The notes: generated by a model not told the origin, from the sequence alone. A DNA stretch of 64,000 bases from Streptomyces sp. NBC_00247 (GCF_036188265.1 NZ_CP108093.1:4236001-4300000); one strand, 5' to 3'; positions 14,742 to 23,014 are shown, numbered from the stretch's first letter. Translations and numbers: made by a program.

Positions 14742-15704
14742 TCAGCCGCGCTGAGGCCCGGCGCCAGCCGTCGCGGTGGAGCGTCTCAACTGGCGAGCCC
14801 AGAGCGCCTTCTGGGCGAGCAGGGTGAGGGTGCCGGCCAGCACGATGCCGCCCAGGTTGGCGAGGAGCTGCTGCGAGGAGCCCACCGTCTGCGCGTAGTC
14901 GGAGTAGCTGAACGCCACCGCCGCGTTGGCCGCCGCCGGGACCGTGGTCACCGAGATCGTGACCCCGATCAGGGCGGCCGACTTCGCCGAGGTGAGCGAC
15001 AGGGTGCCCGCGACGCCCGCGAGGAAGGCGACCACGAACGACATCCAGTCCGGCTGCCAGATGAAGGCGGTGTTCGGCCGGTCGCCCTCGACCATCGCCC
15101 GGCTGAACAGTCCGCACGCGTCCAGCAGCCACGCGAACCCGGCCGTCATCACCATCGCCGCCGCGAAGCCGCCGACCAGCGCCACCAGCGAACGGGAGAC
15201 CAGCCGCGGCGCCCGCTGCACCAGAGCGGTCGAGACCCCGGCCAGGGGGCCGAACTCGGGCCCCACCGCCATCGCGCCGACGATCAGGATCGCGTTGTCC
15301 AGCATCACGCCGACCGCGGCGAGCATGGTGGCGATCGTCAGGAAGGCGACGTACGTGATGCTGAAGGTCGACTCCTCGTGGGTGACCTCCGTCAGCTCCT
15401 CCCAGAGCACGGCGTCCGCACCGTCGCCGGGCGCCTGCTCCTCGGCCTCGTCGGCCCGGGCGGAGAGGGTCAGCTCCGGGTTATCCACGGTGATGGAGCC
15501 CTCGCGGTCGATCCCGAGCCCGCGCAGCGCCCCGATCAGCGGGTCGCCCGCCTCCCGTGCCACGTCGCAGAGCACCAGGTCGCCCGCGGGGGAGCGGGCC
15601 GCGCCGGGCAGGACCACGAGGTGGGTGGCGCCCACGCTCCCCTCCAGCAGTCGCACCACGTCGTCGGTGCGGTCCGCCGGGACGATCAGGCGCAGATGCA
15701 GCAC
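14742..15704 (-). CDS. DUF389 membrane protein
   Basis: 320 residues. The N-terminal soluble part (VLHLRLIVPADRTDDVVRLL, residues 1-125) is followed by the membrane part with about six helices (ITYVAFLTIATMLAAVGVML, ILIVGAMAVGPEFGPLAGV, LVALVGGFAAAMVMTAGF, FVVAFLAGVAGTLSL, AALIGVTISVTTVPAAANAA, GGIVLAGTLTLLA). The GAMAVGPEFGPLAG segment is the family hallmark. Function is unknown; the family is sometimes called TIGR00341 or hydrophobic-domain proteins. The GTG at 15704 has GGGAG upstream, and longer in-frame residues are proline-rich and uncharacteristic. A partial copy of its 3' end is at 13440-13545. Confidence 0.85.
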   Translation of the reverse strand: MLHLRLIVPADRTDDVVRLLEGSVGATHLVVLPGAARSPAGDLVLCDVAREAGDPLIGALRGLGIDREGSITVDNPELTLSARADEAEEQAPGDGADAVLWEELTEVTHEESTFSITYVAFLTIATMLAAVGVMLDNAILIVGAMAVGPEFGPLAGVSTALVQRAPRLVSRSLVALVGGFAAAMVMTAGFAWLLDACGLFSRAMVEGDRPNTAFIWQPDWMSFVVAFLAGVAGTLSLTSAKSAALIGVTISVTTVPAAANAAVAFSYSDYAQTVGSSQQLLANLGGIVLAGTLTLLAQKALWARQLRRSTATAGAGPQRG

Positions 15705-15959
15705 GGGGCCACTCCCAGTGGTCGGAGACGGCGCCGGACCGTACGGGCCCGGGCCTTGCGGAGCATCAGGGTGGCACGGCCCCGCGACGGGTCCGGGCCC
15801 GCTGTCCGCGACCGCCGGGCCGGCTTCCCTCCCGCCCGTCTTCCCGCCCGTCGGAAGCGCGGCGATCAGGCTGCTCTCCCTCGCGCGGGCGAGGGGCGTC
15901 CTCGCGGGATCGACGGGGCGCGGCAAGGGCACCGGCGGCCCCCCGAAGCGCGCCCGCGT

Positions 15960-15987
15960 TTGAGCAGTCGCTCGTGGGGGGTAAGAT
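15960..15987 (+). promoter_or_regulatory. Candidate rpsJ promoter
   Basis: TTGAGC (15960-15965), a 16-nt spacer and TAAGAT (15982-15987), close to the principal-sigma consensus. It would give a leader of roughly 370 nt before rpsJ. Growth-rate or stringent control is expected for this operon but not visible from sequence. Confidence 0.5.
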
Positions 15988-16247
15988 CCTCGGCCGATTG
16001 GCCAGGGTCGCTTTCCGTGTGGCACACTGGCCAGGTTGCTCGGTTGAGTGTCAATGCTGCGCGCCTCCCGCCGGGAGGACCGGAAGCGAGTCCCACAGTA
16101 CTCGTCGACCCTGTACGGGTCGGAAGTACGGGAATCTTCCGGGAAGCGTCAGAGGGGCATAGACCAGGCACCCGGTGGGCGTTCCGCCCCCGATCTGCTC
16201 TTCATTGAGCGCAGCGCGGTCTTTGGGCCCGCACCCCCTTGGTTGGG

Positions 16248-16263
16248 ATCTCCTTCGGGAGAT
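16248..16263 (+). promoter_or_regulatory. UUCG-capped hairpin in the S10 leader
   Basis: ATCTCC, a TTCG tetraloop and GGAGAT form a perfect 6-bp stem (with three further G-U pairs outside), directly followed by TTTTC. It resembles a small intrinsic terminator or pause site within the leader. Attenuation, for example by ribosomal protein L4 as in E. coli, is a possibility only. Confidence 0.45.
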
Positions 16264-16367
16264 TTTCGTAGAGGGGATGCGACACGCCCGACCGCGTGGG
16301 TCGGATGCGGAGGACTGGAGAACCCCCGGGTTCCAGAGCGTTTCGAGAGACAGGACTACTAGTAGCC

Positions 16368-16676
16368 ATGGCGGGACAGAAGATCCGCATCCGGCTCAAG
16401 GCCTACGACCACGAGGTCATCGACTCCTCGGCGAAGAAGATCGTCGAGACGGTGACCCGCACTGGTGCGTCGGTCGCGGGCCCGGTGCCGCTGCCCACTG
16501 AGAAGAACGTGTACTGCGTCATCAAGTCGCCGCACAAGTACAAGGACTCGCGCGAGCACTTCGAGATGCGCACGCACAAGCGCCTCATCGACATTCTCGA
16601 CCCCACGCCGAAGACGGTTGACTCGCTGATGCGTCTCGACCTGCCGGCCGGCGTCGACATCGAGATCAAGCTCTGA
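16368..16676 (+). CDS. rpsJ: 30S ribosomal protein S10
   Basis: 102 residues, the normal length, starting MAGQKIRIRLKAYDHEVIDS and containing VAGPVPLPTEKNVYCVI and the REHFEMRTHKRLIDI segment. S10 binds the 3' domain of 16S rRNA in the 30S head and, as NusE, takes part in transcription antitermination. It is the first gene of the S10 operon, after a long leader. The AGGACT before the ATG is a modest ribosome site. Confidence 0.98.
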   Translation: MAGQKIRIRLKAYDHEVIDSSAKKIVETVTRTGASVAGPVPLPTEKNVYCVIKSPHKYKDSREHFEMRTHKRLIDILDPTPKTVDSLMRLDLPAGVDIEIKL

Positions 16677-16689
16677 GGTGACGCGCGAG

Positions 16690-17334
16690 ATGGCTAAGAA
16701 CATTAAGGGCGTCCTGGGCGAGAAGCTCGGCATGACCCAGGTCTGGGACGAGAACAACCGGGTTGTCCCGGTGACCGTCGTCAAGGCCGGGCCCTGTGTC
16801 GTCACCCAGGTCCGCACCAACGACAACGACGGCTACGAGTCGGTCCAGATCGCCTTCGGCGAGATCGACCCGCGCAAGGTGAACAAGCCCCTCAAGGGTC
16901 ACTTCGCCAAGGCCGACGTGACCCCGCGCCGCCACCTGGTGGAGCTGCGCACCCCGGACGCCAGCGAGTACACGCTGGGCCAGGAGCTCACCGCCGAGGT
17001 GTTCGAGTCCGGCGTCAAGGTTGACGTCACGGGCAAGAGCAAGGGCAAGGGCTTCGCCGGTGTCATGAAGCGTCACAACTTCAAGGGCCTCGGCGCCGGT
17101 CACGGCGTCCAGCGCAAGCACCGTTCCCCCGGTTCGATCGGTGGCTGCGCCACCCCTGGGCGTGTCTTCAAGGGCATGCGCATGGCCGGTCGCATGGGTA
17201 ACGAGCGCGTCACCACCCAGAACCTGACCATCCACGCGGTTGACGCGGAGAAGGGTCTGCTCCTCATCAAGGGCGCGGTCCCCGGTCCGAACGGCGGCCT
17301 CGTACTGGTCCGTACCGCGGCCAAGGGGGCTTGA
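16690..17334 (+). CDS. rplC: 50S ribosomal protein L3
   Basis: 214 residues, starting MAKNIKGVLGEKLGMTQVWD and containing KGKGFAGVMKRHNFKG and HGVQRKHRSPGSIG with the loop that reaches the peptidyl-transferase centre. L3 is an early 50S assembly protein. ATG 16690 is preferred to the GTG at 16678 because the family start is MxKxxKGxLG and GAGGTGA lies upstream. It is 13 bp after rpsJ. Confidence 0.98.
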   Translation: MAKNIKGVLGEKLGMTQVWDENNRVVPVTVVKAGPCVVTQVRTNDNDGYESVQIAFGEIDPRKVNKPLKGHFAKADVTPRRHLVELRTPDASEYTLGQELTAEVFESGVKVDVTGKSKGKGFAGVMKRHNFKGLGAGHGVQRKHRSPGSIGGCATPGRVFKGMRMAGRMGNERVTTQNLTIHAVDAEKGLLLIKGAVPGPNGGLVLVRTAAKGA

Positions 17335-17338
17335 GGTA

Positions 17339-17989
17339 ATGAGCACCATTGACATCCTTTCGCCGGCAGGCGACAAGGCCGGTACCGTCGAGCTCCCCGC
17401 GGAGATCTTCGACGCGAAGACCAGCGTTCCGCTGATCCACCAGGTCGTTGTCGCTCAGCTGGCCGCTGCCCGTCAGGGCACGCACAAGACCAAGCGTCGT
17501 GGCGAAGTCCGTGGTGGTGGCCGCAAGCCGTACCGCCAGAAGGGCACCGGCCGCGCCCGCCAGGGTTCGACCCGCGCGCCGCAGTTCGCCGGCGGTGGCG
17601 TCGTCCACGGCCCGCAGCCGCGTGACTACTCGCAGCGCACCCCGAAGAAGATGAAGGCCGCCGCCCTCCGCGGTGCCCTCTCGGACCGGGCGCGTCACTC
17701 CCGCATCCACGTCATCACCGGCGTGGTCGAGGGTGGAGTCTCCACCAAGGCCGCCAAGACGCTGTTCGGCAAGATCTCGGAGCGCCCCAACCTGCTCCTG
17801 GTCGTCGACCGCGCCGACGAGGCCGCGTGGCTCTCCGCGCGCAACCTGCCCCAGGTGCACATCCTGGAGCCGGGCCAGCTCAACACGTACGACGTGATCG
17901 TCTCTGACGACGTGGTCTTCACCCAGGCCGCTTTCGAGTCCTTCGTGTCTGGCCCCCAGACCGCTGAGACCGAAGGGAGCGACGCCTGA
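17339..17989 (+). CDS. rplD: 50S ribosomal protein L4
   Basis: 216 residues. It has the extended loop KTKRRGEVRGGGRKPYRQKGTGRARQG (landmarks RGGGRKPYRQKGTGRAR) that lines the exit tunnel, and a Rossmann-like globular part (LLVVDRADEAAW). L4 binds 23S rRNA domain I, and in E. coli represses the S10 operon. It lies 4 bp after rplC and overlaps rplW. Confidence 0.98.
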   Translation: MSTIDILSPAGDKAGTVELPAEIFDAKTSVPLIHQVVVAQLAAARQGTHKTKRRGEVRGGGRKPYRQKGTGRARQGSTRAPQFAGGGVVHGPQPRDYSQRTPKKMKAAALRGALSDRARHSRIHVITGVVEGGVSTKAAKTLFGKISERPNLLLVVDRADEAAWLSARNLPQVHILEPGQLNTYDVIVSDDVVFTQAAFESFVSGPQTAETEGSDA

Positions 17990-18312
17990 TGAGCACGGCG
18001 ACCGTAACCAGCAAGACGTACTCGGACCCGCGCGACATCCTCGTGAAGCCGGTCGTGTCCGAGAAGAGCTACGCGCTGCTCGACGAGAACAAGTACACGT
18101 TCATCGTCGCGCCGGGCTCCAACAAGACCCAGATCAAGCAGGCCGTCGAGGCGGTCTTCTCGGTCAAGGTCACCGGGGTCAACACGATCAACCGTCAGGG
18201 TAAGCGCAAGCGCACCAAGACCGGTTTCGGCAAGCGCGCCGACACGAAGCGCGCCATCGTGACCCTCGCCGAGGGCGACCGTATCGACATCTTCGGCGGC
18301 CCGACCTCCTGA
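17989..18312 (+). CDS. rplW: 50S ribosomal protein L23
   Basis: 107 residues: DPRDILVKPVVSEKSYALL, KYTFIVAPGSNKTQIKQAVE and the VNTINRQGKRKRTKTG loop. L23 sits at the tunnel exit and docks trigger factor and SRP. Its ATG overlaps the rplD stop (TGATG), giving translational coupling. Confidence 0.98.
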   Translation: MSTATVTSKTYSDPRDILVKPVVSEKSYALLDENKYTFIVAPGSNKTQIKQAVEAVFSVKVTGVNTINRQGKRKRTKTGFGKRADTKRAIVTLAEGDRIDIFGGPTS

Positions 18313-18362
18313 CGGAGGTAGGGACGTCCAGGATCCGGAATATTTCCGAGGACTGAGAAAAC

Positions 18363-19199
18363 ATGGGTATCCGCAAGTACAAGCCGACGACGCCGGGCCG
18401 TCGTGGCTCCAGCGTCGCCGACTTTGTCGAGATCACGCGGTCCACGCCGGAGAAGTCGCTGGTCCGCCCCCTGCACAGCAAGGGCGGCCGTAACAACACC
18501 GGTCGTGTGACCGTTCGCCACCAGGGTGGTGGCCACAAGCGCGCCTTCCGCGTGATCGACTTCCGTCGTCACGACAAGGACGGCGTGCCGGCCAAGGTCG
18601 CGCACATCGAGTACGACCCCAACCGCACCGCGCGCATCGCGCTGCTGCACTACGCGGACGGCGAGAAGCGTTACATCGTCGCTCCGAAGGGCCTGAAGCA
18701 GGGCGACCGTGTCGAGAACGGCCCGACCGCCGACATCAAGCCCGGCAACAACCTGGCGCTGCGCAACATCCCGGTCGGTACGACCATCCACGCCATCGAG
18801 CTGCGGCCCGGCGGCGGCGCGAAGTTCGCCCGTTCCGCGGGTGCCTCCGTGCAGCTGCTGGCGAAGGAGGGCACGATGGCCCACCTTCGTATGCCTTCCG
18901 GTGAGATCCGGCTGGTCGACGCCCGCTGCCGCGCCACCATCGGCGAGGTCGGCAACGCCGAGCAGTCGAACATCAACTGGGGCAAGGCCGGCCGTATGCG
19001 CTGGAAGGGCGTTCGCCCGACCGTCCGCGGTGTCGCGATGAACCCGGTTGACCACCCGCACGGTGGTGGTGAAGGCAAGACCTCCGGTGGACGTCACCCG
19101 GTCTCGCCGTGGGGTCAGAAGGAGGGTCGTACTCGCTCGCCGAAGAAGGCATCGAGCAAGTACATCGTCCGCCGCCGCAAGACGAACAAGAAGCGCTAG
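18363..19199 (+). CDS. rplB: 50S ribosomal protein L2
   Basis: 278 residues: MGIRKYKPTTPGRRGSSVAD, RHQGGGHKRAFRVIDF and the C-terminal MNPVDHPHGGGEGKTSGGRH with the conserved histidine close to the peptidyl-transferase centre. L2 is required for subunit association and peptidyl transfer. A GAGGA ribosome site precedes the ATG, 50 bp after rplW. Confidence 0.98.
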   Translation: MGIRKYKPTTPGRRGSSVADFVEITRSTPEKSLVRPLHSKGGRNNTGRVTVRHQGGGHKRAFRVIDFRRHDKDGVPAKVAHIEYDPNRTARIALLHYADGEKRYIVAPKGLKQGDRVENGPTADIKPGNNLALRNIPVGTTIHAIELRPGGGAKFARSAGASVQLLAKEGTMAHLRMPSGEIRLVDARCRATIGEVGNAEQSNINWGKAGRMRWKGVRPTVRGVAMNPVDHPHGGGEGKTSGGRHPVSPWGQKEGRTRSPKKASSKYIVRRRKTNKKR

Positions 19200-19211
19200 G
19201 AGCGGGTTTAG

Positions 19212-19493
19212 ATGCCGCGCAGTCTCAAGAAGGGGCCCTTCGTCGACGGACACCTCATCAAGAAGGTGGACGTACAGAACGAGGCAGGCACCAAGAACGT
19301 CATCAAGACCTGGTCCCGTCGCTCGATGATCGTCCCGGCCATGCTGGGGCACACCATCGCGGTGCACAACGGCAAGATCCACGTCCCGGTGTTCGTCACC
19401 GAGTCGATGGTCGGCCACAAGCTCGGCGAGTTCTCGCCGACTCGCACCTTCCGCGGCCACGTCAAGGACGACCGGAAGTCGAAGCGCCGCTAG
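19212..19493 (+). CDS. rpsS: 30S ribosomal protein S19
   Basis: 93 residues, MPRSLKKGPFVDGHLIKKV and TWSRRSMIVPAMLGHTIAVH, with GHKLGEFSPTRTFRGH near the C-terminus. S19 is in the 30S head, partners S13 and contacts the A-site tRNA region. AGGAG lies 9 nt before the ATG. Confidence 0.98.
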   Translation: MPRSLKKGPFVDGHLIKKVDVQNEAGTKNVIKTWSRRSMIVPAMLGHTIAVHNGKIHVPVFVTESMVGHKLGEFSPTRTFRGHVKDDRKSKRR

Positions 19494-19535
19494 CGCGGGG
19501 TGGAAACGACTATGACTCACACCGAAGGGACAACC

Positions 19536-19883
19536 ATGGAAGCCAGGGCCCAGGCGCGGTACATCCGCGTCACGCCCATGAAGGCCCGCCGCGTGGTGGA
19601 CCTCATCCGTGGCATGGATGCCACGGAGGCTCAGGCGGTCCTGCGTTTCGCCCCGCAGGCCGCGAGCGTGCCGGTTGGCAAGGTGCTTGACAGCGCCATC
19701 GCCAACGCTGCACACAACTACGACCACCCTGACGCCTCTTCGCTGGTCATCAGCGAGGCGTACGTGGACGAGGGCCCGACCCTGAAGCGGTTCCGTCCGC
19801 GTGCTCAGGGCCGTGCCTACCGGATCCGTAAGCGGACCAGCCACATCACCGTGGTCGTCAGCAGCAAGGAAGGAACCCGGTAA
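19536..19883 (+). CDS. rplV: 50S ribosomal protein L22
   Basis: 115 residues starting MEARAQARYIRVTPMKARRVVD. It has the tunnel hairpin (EAYVDEGPTLKRFRPRAQGRAYRIRKRTSHI, landmarks GPTLKRFRPRAQGRA). L22 binds all 23S domains, and its loop lines the tunnel where macrolides act. ATG 19536 is chosen over GTG 19500 and ATG 19512 because GAAGGGA is well spaced and the length fits. Its TAA overlaps the rpsC ATG. Confidence 0.97.
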   Translation: MEARAQARYIRVTPMKARRVVDLIRGMDATEAQAVLRFAPQAASVPVGKVLDSAIANAAHNYDHPDASSLVISEAYVDEGPTLKRFRPRAQGRAYRIRKRTSHITVVVSSKEGTR

Positions 19884-20719
19884 TGGGCCAGAAGGTAAAC
19901 CCGCACGGGTTCCGGCTCGGCATTACCACGGACTTCAAGTCCCGTTGGTACGCCGACAAGCTGTACAAGGACTACGTCAAGGAAGACGTCGCCATTCGTC
20001 GCATGATGACGAAGGGCATGGAGCGCGCCGGCATCTCGAAGGTTGAGATCGAGCGCACCCGCGACCGCGTCCGCGTCGACATCCACACCGCTCGTCCGGG
20101 CATCGTCATCGGCCGCCGCGGCGCCGAGGCCGACCGCATCCGCGGCGAGCTGGAGAAGCTGACCGGCAAGCAGGTCCAGCTGAACATCCTCGAGGTCAAG
20201 AACCCCGAGGTGGACGCTCAGCTGGTGGCCCAGGCCGTCGCCGAGCAGCTCTCCTCCCGCGTCTCCTTCCGTCGCGCCATGCGTAAGAGCATGCAGAGCT
20301 CGATGAAGGCCGGCGCCAAGGGCATCAAGATCCAGTGCGGTGGCCGCCTCGGCGGCGCCGAGATGTCCCGCTCGGAGTTCTACCGCGAGGGCCGCGTGCC
20401 CCTGCACACGCTCCGCGCGAACGTCGACTACGGCTTCTTCGAGGCCAAGACGACCTTCGGCCGCATCGGCGTGAAGGTCTGGATCTACAAGGGCGACGTC
20501 AAGAACATCGCCGAGGTCCGCGCCGAGAACGCCGCTGCCCGCGCAGGCAACCGCCCGGCCCGTGGCGGCACCGACCGCCCGGCCGGCCGTGGTGGCCGCG
20601 GTGGCGAGCGTGGCGGTCGCGGACGCAAGCCGCAGCAGCCCGGCACGGTGGAGGCCCCCAAGGCCGACGCCCCCGCCGCCGCTGCTCCGGCTGCTGAGAG
20701 CACCGGAACGGAGGCCTGA
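19883..20719 (+). CDS. rpsC: 30S ribosomal protein S3
   Basis: 278 residues, MGQKVNPHGFRLGITTDFKS. It has a type II KH domain with GIVIGRRGAEADRIRGEL and the C-terminal domain GAEMSRSEFYREGRVPLHTLRA. S3 helps form the mRNA entry tunnel. After about residue 210 there is an actinobacterial tail rich in Gly/Arg then Ala/Pro (GGRGGRGGERGGRGRKP), longer than in E. coli. It overlaps rplV by 1 bp. Confidence 0.98.
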   Translation: MGQKVNPHGFRLGITTDFKSRWYADKLYKDYVKEDVAIRRMMTKGMERAGISKVEIERTRDRVRVDIHTARPGIVIGRRGAEADRIRGELEKLTGKQVQLNILEVKNPEVDAQLVAQAVAEQLSSRVSFRRAMRKSMQSSMKAGAKGIKIQCGGRLGGAEMSRSEFYREGRVPLHTLRANVDYGFFEAKTTFGRIGVKVWIYKGDVKNIAEVRAENAAARAGNRPARGGTDRPAGRGGRGGERGGRGRKPQQPGTVEAPKADAPAAAAPAAESTGTEA

Positions 20720-20724
20720 CCGAA

Positions 20725-21144
20725 ATGCTGATCCCCCGTAGGGTCAAGCACCGCAAGCAGCACCACCCGAAGCGCAGCGGTATGTCCAAGGGTGGTACGC
20801 AGGTTGCGTTCGGCGAGTACGGCATCCAGGCGCTGACCCCGGCGTACGTGACGAACCGCCAGATCGAAGCAGCTCGTATCGCGATGACCCGCCACATCAA
20901 GCGTGGCGGCAAGGTCTGGATCAACATCTACCCGGACCGCCCCCTGACGAAGAAGCCCGCCGAGACCCGCATGGGTTCCGGTAAGGGTTCTCCCGAGTGG
21001 TGGATCGCGAACGTCAAGCCCGGTCGGGTGATGTTCGAGCTGTCCTACCCGAACGAGAAGATTGCTCGTGAGGCGCTTACCCGCGCTGCTCACAAGCTTC
21101 CGATGAAGTGCCGGATTGTTCGGCGCGAGGCAGGTGAGTCGTGA
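20725..21144 (+). CDS. rplP: 50S ribosomal protein L16
   Basis: 139 residues, MLIPRRVKHRKQHHPKRSG, GGTQVAFGEYGIQAL and KGSPEWWIANVKPGRVMFEL. L16 organises the A site and aminoacyl-tRNA accommodation. It lies 5 bp after rpsC and shares a TGATG overlap with rpmC. Confidence 0.98.
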   Translation: MLIPRRVKHRKQHHPKRSGMSKGGTQVAFGEYGIQALTPAYVTNRQIEAARIAMTRHIKRGGKVWINIYPDRPLTKKPAETRMGSGKGSPEWWIANVKPGRVMFELSYPNEKIAREALTRAAHKLPMKCRIVRREAGES

Positions 21145-21368
21145 TGTCGGTCGGTACCAAGGCGTCCGAGCTGCGCGAACTGGGCGACGAGGAGCTCCTC
21201 AACAAGCTCCGCGAGGCCAAGGAAGAGCTGTTCAACCTCCGCTTCCAGGCGGCAACTGGTCAGCTCGAGAACCACGGTCGGCTCAAGTCCGTCCGTAAGG
21301 ACATCGCGCGGATCTACACCCTGATGCGTGAGCGCGAGCTGGGCATCGAAACGGTGGAGAGCGCCTGA
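21144..21368 (+). CDS. rpmC: 50S ribosomal protein L29
   Basis: 74 residues, MSVGTKASELRELGDEELLN, KEELFNLRFQAATGQLEN and the helical DIARIYTLMREREL. L29 sits next to L23 at the tunnel exit. ATG 21144 is chosen over the adjacent GTG 21141; overlaps with rplP before it and rpsQ after it indicate coupling. Confidence 0.97.
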   Translation: MSVGTKASELRELGDEELLNKLREAKEELFNLRFQAATGQLENHGRLKSVRKDIARIYTLMRERELGIETVESA

Positions 21369-21652
21369 TGAGCGAGAAGACTGTGACTGAGACCAACACC
21401 GACCGTAGCTTCCGCAAGACCCGTGAGGGTCTGGTCGTCAGCGACAAGATGGACAAGACCGTCGTCGTCGCCGTCGAAGACCGCGTGAAGCACGCTCTGT
21501 ACGGCAAGGTCATCCGCCGTACGAACAAGCTCAAGGCTCACGACGAGCAGAACGCCGCCGGCGTCGGCGACCGCGTCATCATCATGGAGACGCGTCCGCT
21601 GTCCGCCTCGAAGCGGTGGCGCATCGTCGAGATCCTCGAGAAGGCCAAGTAA
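21368..21652 (+). CDS. rpsQ: 30S ribosomal protein S17
   Basis: 94 residues, RKTREGLVVSDKMDKTVVVA, KVIRRTNKLKAHDE and GDRVIIMETRPLSASKRWR. This OB-fold primary 16S-binding protein is the last gene of the S10 operon here. Two strong hairpins follow before rplN. Confidence 0.98.
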   Translation: MSEKTVTETNTDRSFRKTREGLVVSDKMDKTVVVAVEDRVKHALYGKVIRRTNKLKAHDEQNAAGVGDRVIIMETRPLSASKRWRIVEILEKAK

Positions 21653-21654
21653 TT

Positions 21655-21674
21655 CCTGAGGGGTTCCCCTCAGG
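21655..21674 (+). terminator. Hairpin 1 after rpsQ
   Basis: CCTGAGGGG and CCCCTCAGG form a perfect inverted repeat around TT, starting 3 bp after the rpsQ stop. It is the first of two hairpins separating the S10 and spc groups and may be a terminator or a processing site. Confidence 0.65.
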
Positions 21675-21696
21675 TCGGTTCCGCCAGGCTCGGTGA

Positions 21697-21727
21697 GGGA
21701 GCTCCGTAATCCACTTACGGAGCTCCC
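21697..21727 (+). terminator. Hairpin 2 between rpsQ and rplN
   Basis: A perfect 13-bp stem (GGGAGCTCCGTAA and its complement) with loop TCCAC. It ends about 33 bp before the rplN start. With hairpin 1 it forms a double barrier typical of the end of the S10 unit; read-through or a promoter hidden in this 108-bp gap would be needed for rplN. Confidence 0.7.
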
Positions 21728-21760
21728 CGCCGGGAACCGGCAGACGATCAGGAGATAGAC

Positions 21761-22129
21761 GTGATCCAGCAGGAGTCGCGACTTCGCGTCGCCGACAACA
21801 CGGGTGCGAAGGAAATCCTCACCATCCGTGTTCTCGGTGGTTCGGGTCGCCGCTACGCGGGCATCGGTGACGTCATCGTCGCCACCGTCAAGGACGCGAT
21901 CCCCGGCGGTAACGTGAAGAAGGGTGACGTCGTCAAGGCTGTCATCGTTCGCACCGTCAAGGAGCGCCGTCGTCAGGATGGCTCGTACATCCGCTTCGAC
22001 GAGAACGCAGCCGTCATTCTGAAGAACGACGGCGACCCCCGCGGCACCCGCATCTTCGGCCCGGTGGGCCGGGAGCTGCGCGAGAAGAAGTTCATGAAGA
22101 TCATCTCGCTCGCGCCGGAGGTGCTGTAA
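21761..22129 (+). CDS. rplN: 50S ribosomal protein L14
   Basis: 122 residues from a GTG with AGGAGA upstream: VIQQESRLRVADNTGAKEIL, GDVIVATVKDAIPGG and RGTRIFGPVGRELREKKFMK. L14 lies at the subunit interface and contacts L19 and h14. It is first gene of the spc group. Confidence 0.98.
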   Translation: MIQQESRLRVADNTGAKEILTIRVLGGSGRRYAGIGDVIVATVKDAIPGGNVKKGDVVKAVIVRTVKERRRQDGSYIRFDENAAVILKNDGDPRGTRIFGPVGRELREKKFMKIISLAPEVL

Positions 22130-22131
22130 GC

Positions 22132-22455
22132 ATGAAGATCAAGAAGGGCGACCTGGTTCAGGTCATCACCGGTAAGGACAAGGGCAAGCAGGGCAAGGTC
22201 ATCGTGGCCTACCCCGCTCAGGACCGCGTCCTCGTCGAGGGTGTCAACCGGGTCAAGAAGCACACCAAGGCCGGTCAGACGGCTCGCGGTTCGCAGACCG
22301 GCGGCATCGTCACCACTGAGGCCCCGATTCACGTCAGCAACGTTCAGCTGGTTGTGGAGAAGGACGGCAACAAGGTCGTCACCCGCGTCGGCTACCGCTT
22401 TGACGACGAGGGCAACAAGGTCCGCGTTGCCAAGCGGACTGGTGAGGACATCTGA
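22132..22455 (+). CDS. rplX: 50S ribosomal protein L24
   Basis: 107 residues with the KOW motif (KKGDLVQVITGKDKGKQGKV) and VEGVNRVKKHTK. L24 initiates 50S assembly. It is 2 bp after rplN and overlaps rplE by TGATG. Confidence 0.98.
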   Translation: MKIKKGDLVQVITGKDKGKQGKVIVAYPAQDRVLVEGVNRVKKHTKAGQTARGSQTGGIVTTEAPIHVSNVQLVVEKDGNKVVTRVGYRFDDEGNKVRVAKRTGEDI

Positions 22456-23012
22456 TGACTGCCACCACTTCGCCGCGTCTCAAGACGCGCTACCGCGAGG
22501 AAATCGCCGGCAAGCTGCGTGAGGAGTTCTCGTACGAGAACGTCATGCAGATTCCCGGTCTGGTCAAGATCGTGGTCAACATGGGTGTGGGCGACGCCGC
22601 CCGCGACTCCAAGCTGATCGACGGCGCCGTGCGCGACCTCACCACGATCACCGGCCAGAAGCCTGCCGTTACCAAGGCCCGCAAGTCCATCGCGCAGTTC
22701 AAGCTGCGCGAGGGCCAGCCGATCGGCTGCCACGTCACCCTTCGTGGTGACCGGATGTGGGAGTTCCTGGACCGTACGCTGTCGCTCGCGCTGCCGCGTA
22801 TCCGTGACTTCCGCGGCCTGTCGCCGAAGCAGTTCGACGGCCGTGGCAACTACACCTTCGGTCTCACGGAGCAGGTCATGTTCCACGAGATCGACCAGGA
22901 CAAGATCGACCGGGTCCGGGGCATGGACATCACCGTGGTCACCACGGCGACCAACGACGACGAGGGTCGTGCCCTCCTTCGTCACCTCGGCTTCCCGTTC
23001 AAGGAGAACTGA
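22455..23012 (+). CDS. rplE: 50S ribosomal protein L5
   Basis: 185 residues, PRLKTRYREEIAGKLREEF, PGLVKIVVNMGVGDA and DFRGLSPKQFDGRGNYTFG. L5 binds 5S rRNA in the central protuberance and touches the P-site tRNA. It overlaps rplX and lies 2 bp before rpsN. Confidence 0.98.
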   Translation: MTATTSPRLKTRYREEIAGKLREEFSYENVMQIPGLVKIVVNMGVGDAARDSKLIDGAVRDLTTITGQKPAVTKARKSIAQFKLREGQPIGCHVTLRGDRMWEFLDRTLSLALPRIRDFRGLSPKQFDGRGNYTFGLTEQVMFHEIDQDKIDRVRGMDITVVTTATNDDEGRALLRHLGFPFKEN

Positions 23013-23014
23013 CC

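Larger units (their letters stand above)
15705..16367. other. Long 5' region of the S10 operon
   Basis: 663 bp with no convincing gene between the DUF389 start and rpsJ. It carries at least one promoter-like pair (15960-15987), a second candidate area near 16010-16045, and a structured leader with hairpins at 16248-16263 and about 16288-16306. Length and structure suit a strongly regulated ribosomal-protein transcript. Confidence 0.5.

Noticed and set aside
14003..15132. Intact proC or a larger gene fused to DUF389
   Set aside because: The ProC-like region lacks a cofactor domain and start, and is in a different frame from DUF389, which ends at 14742.
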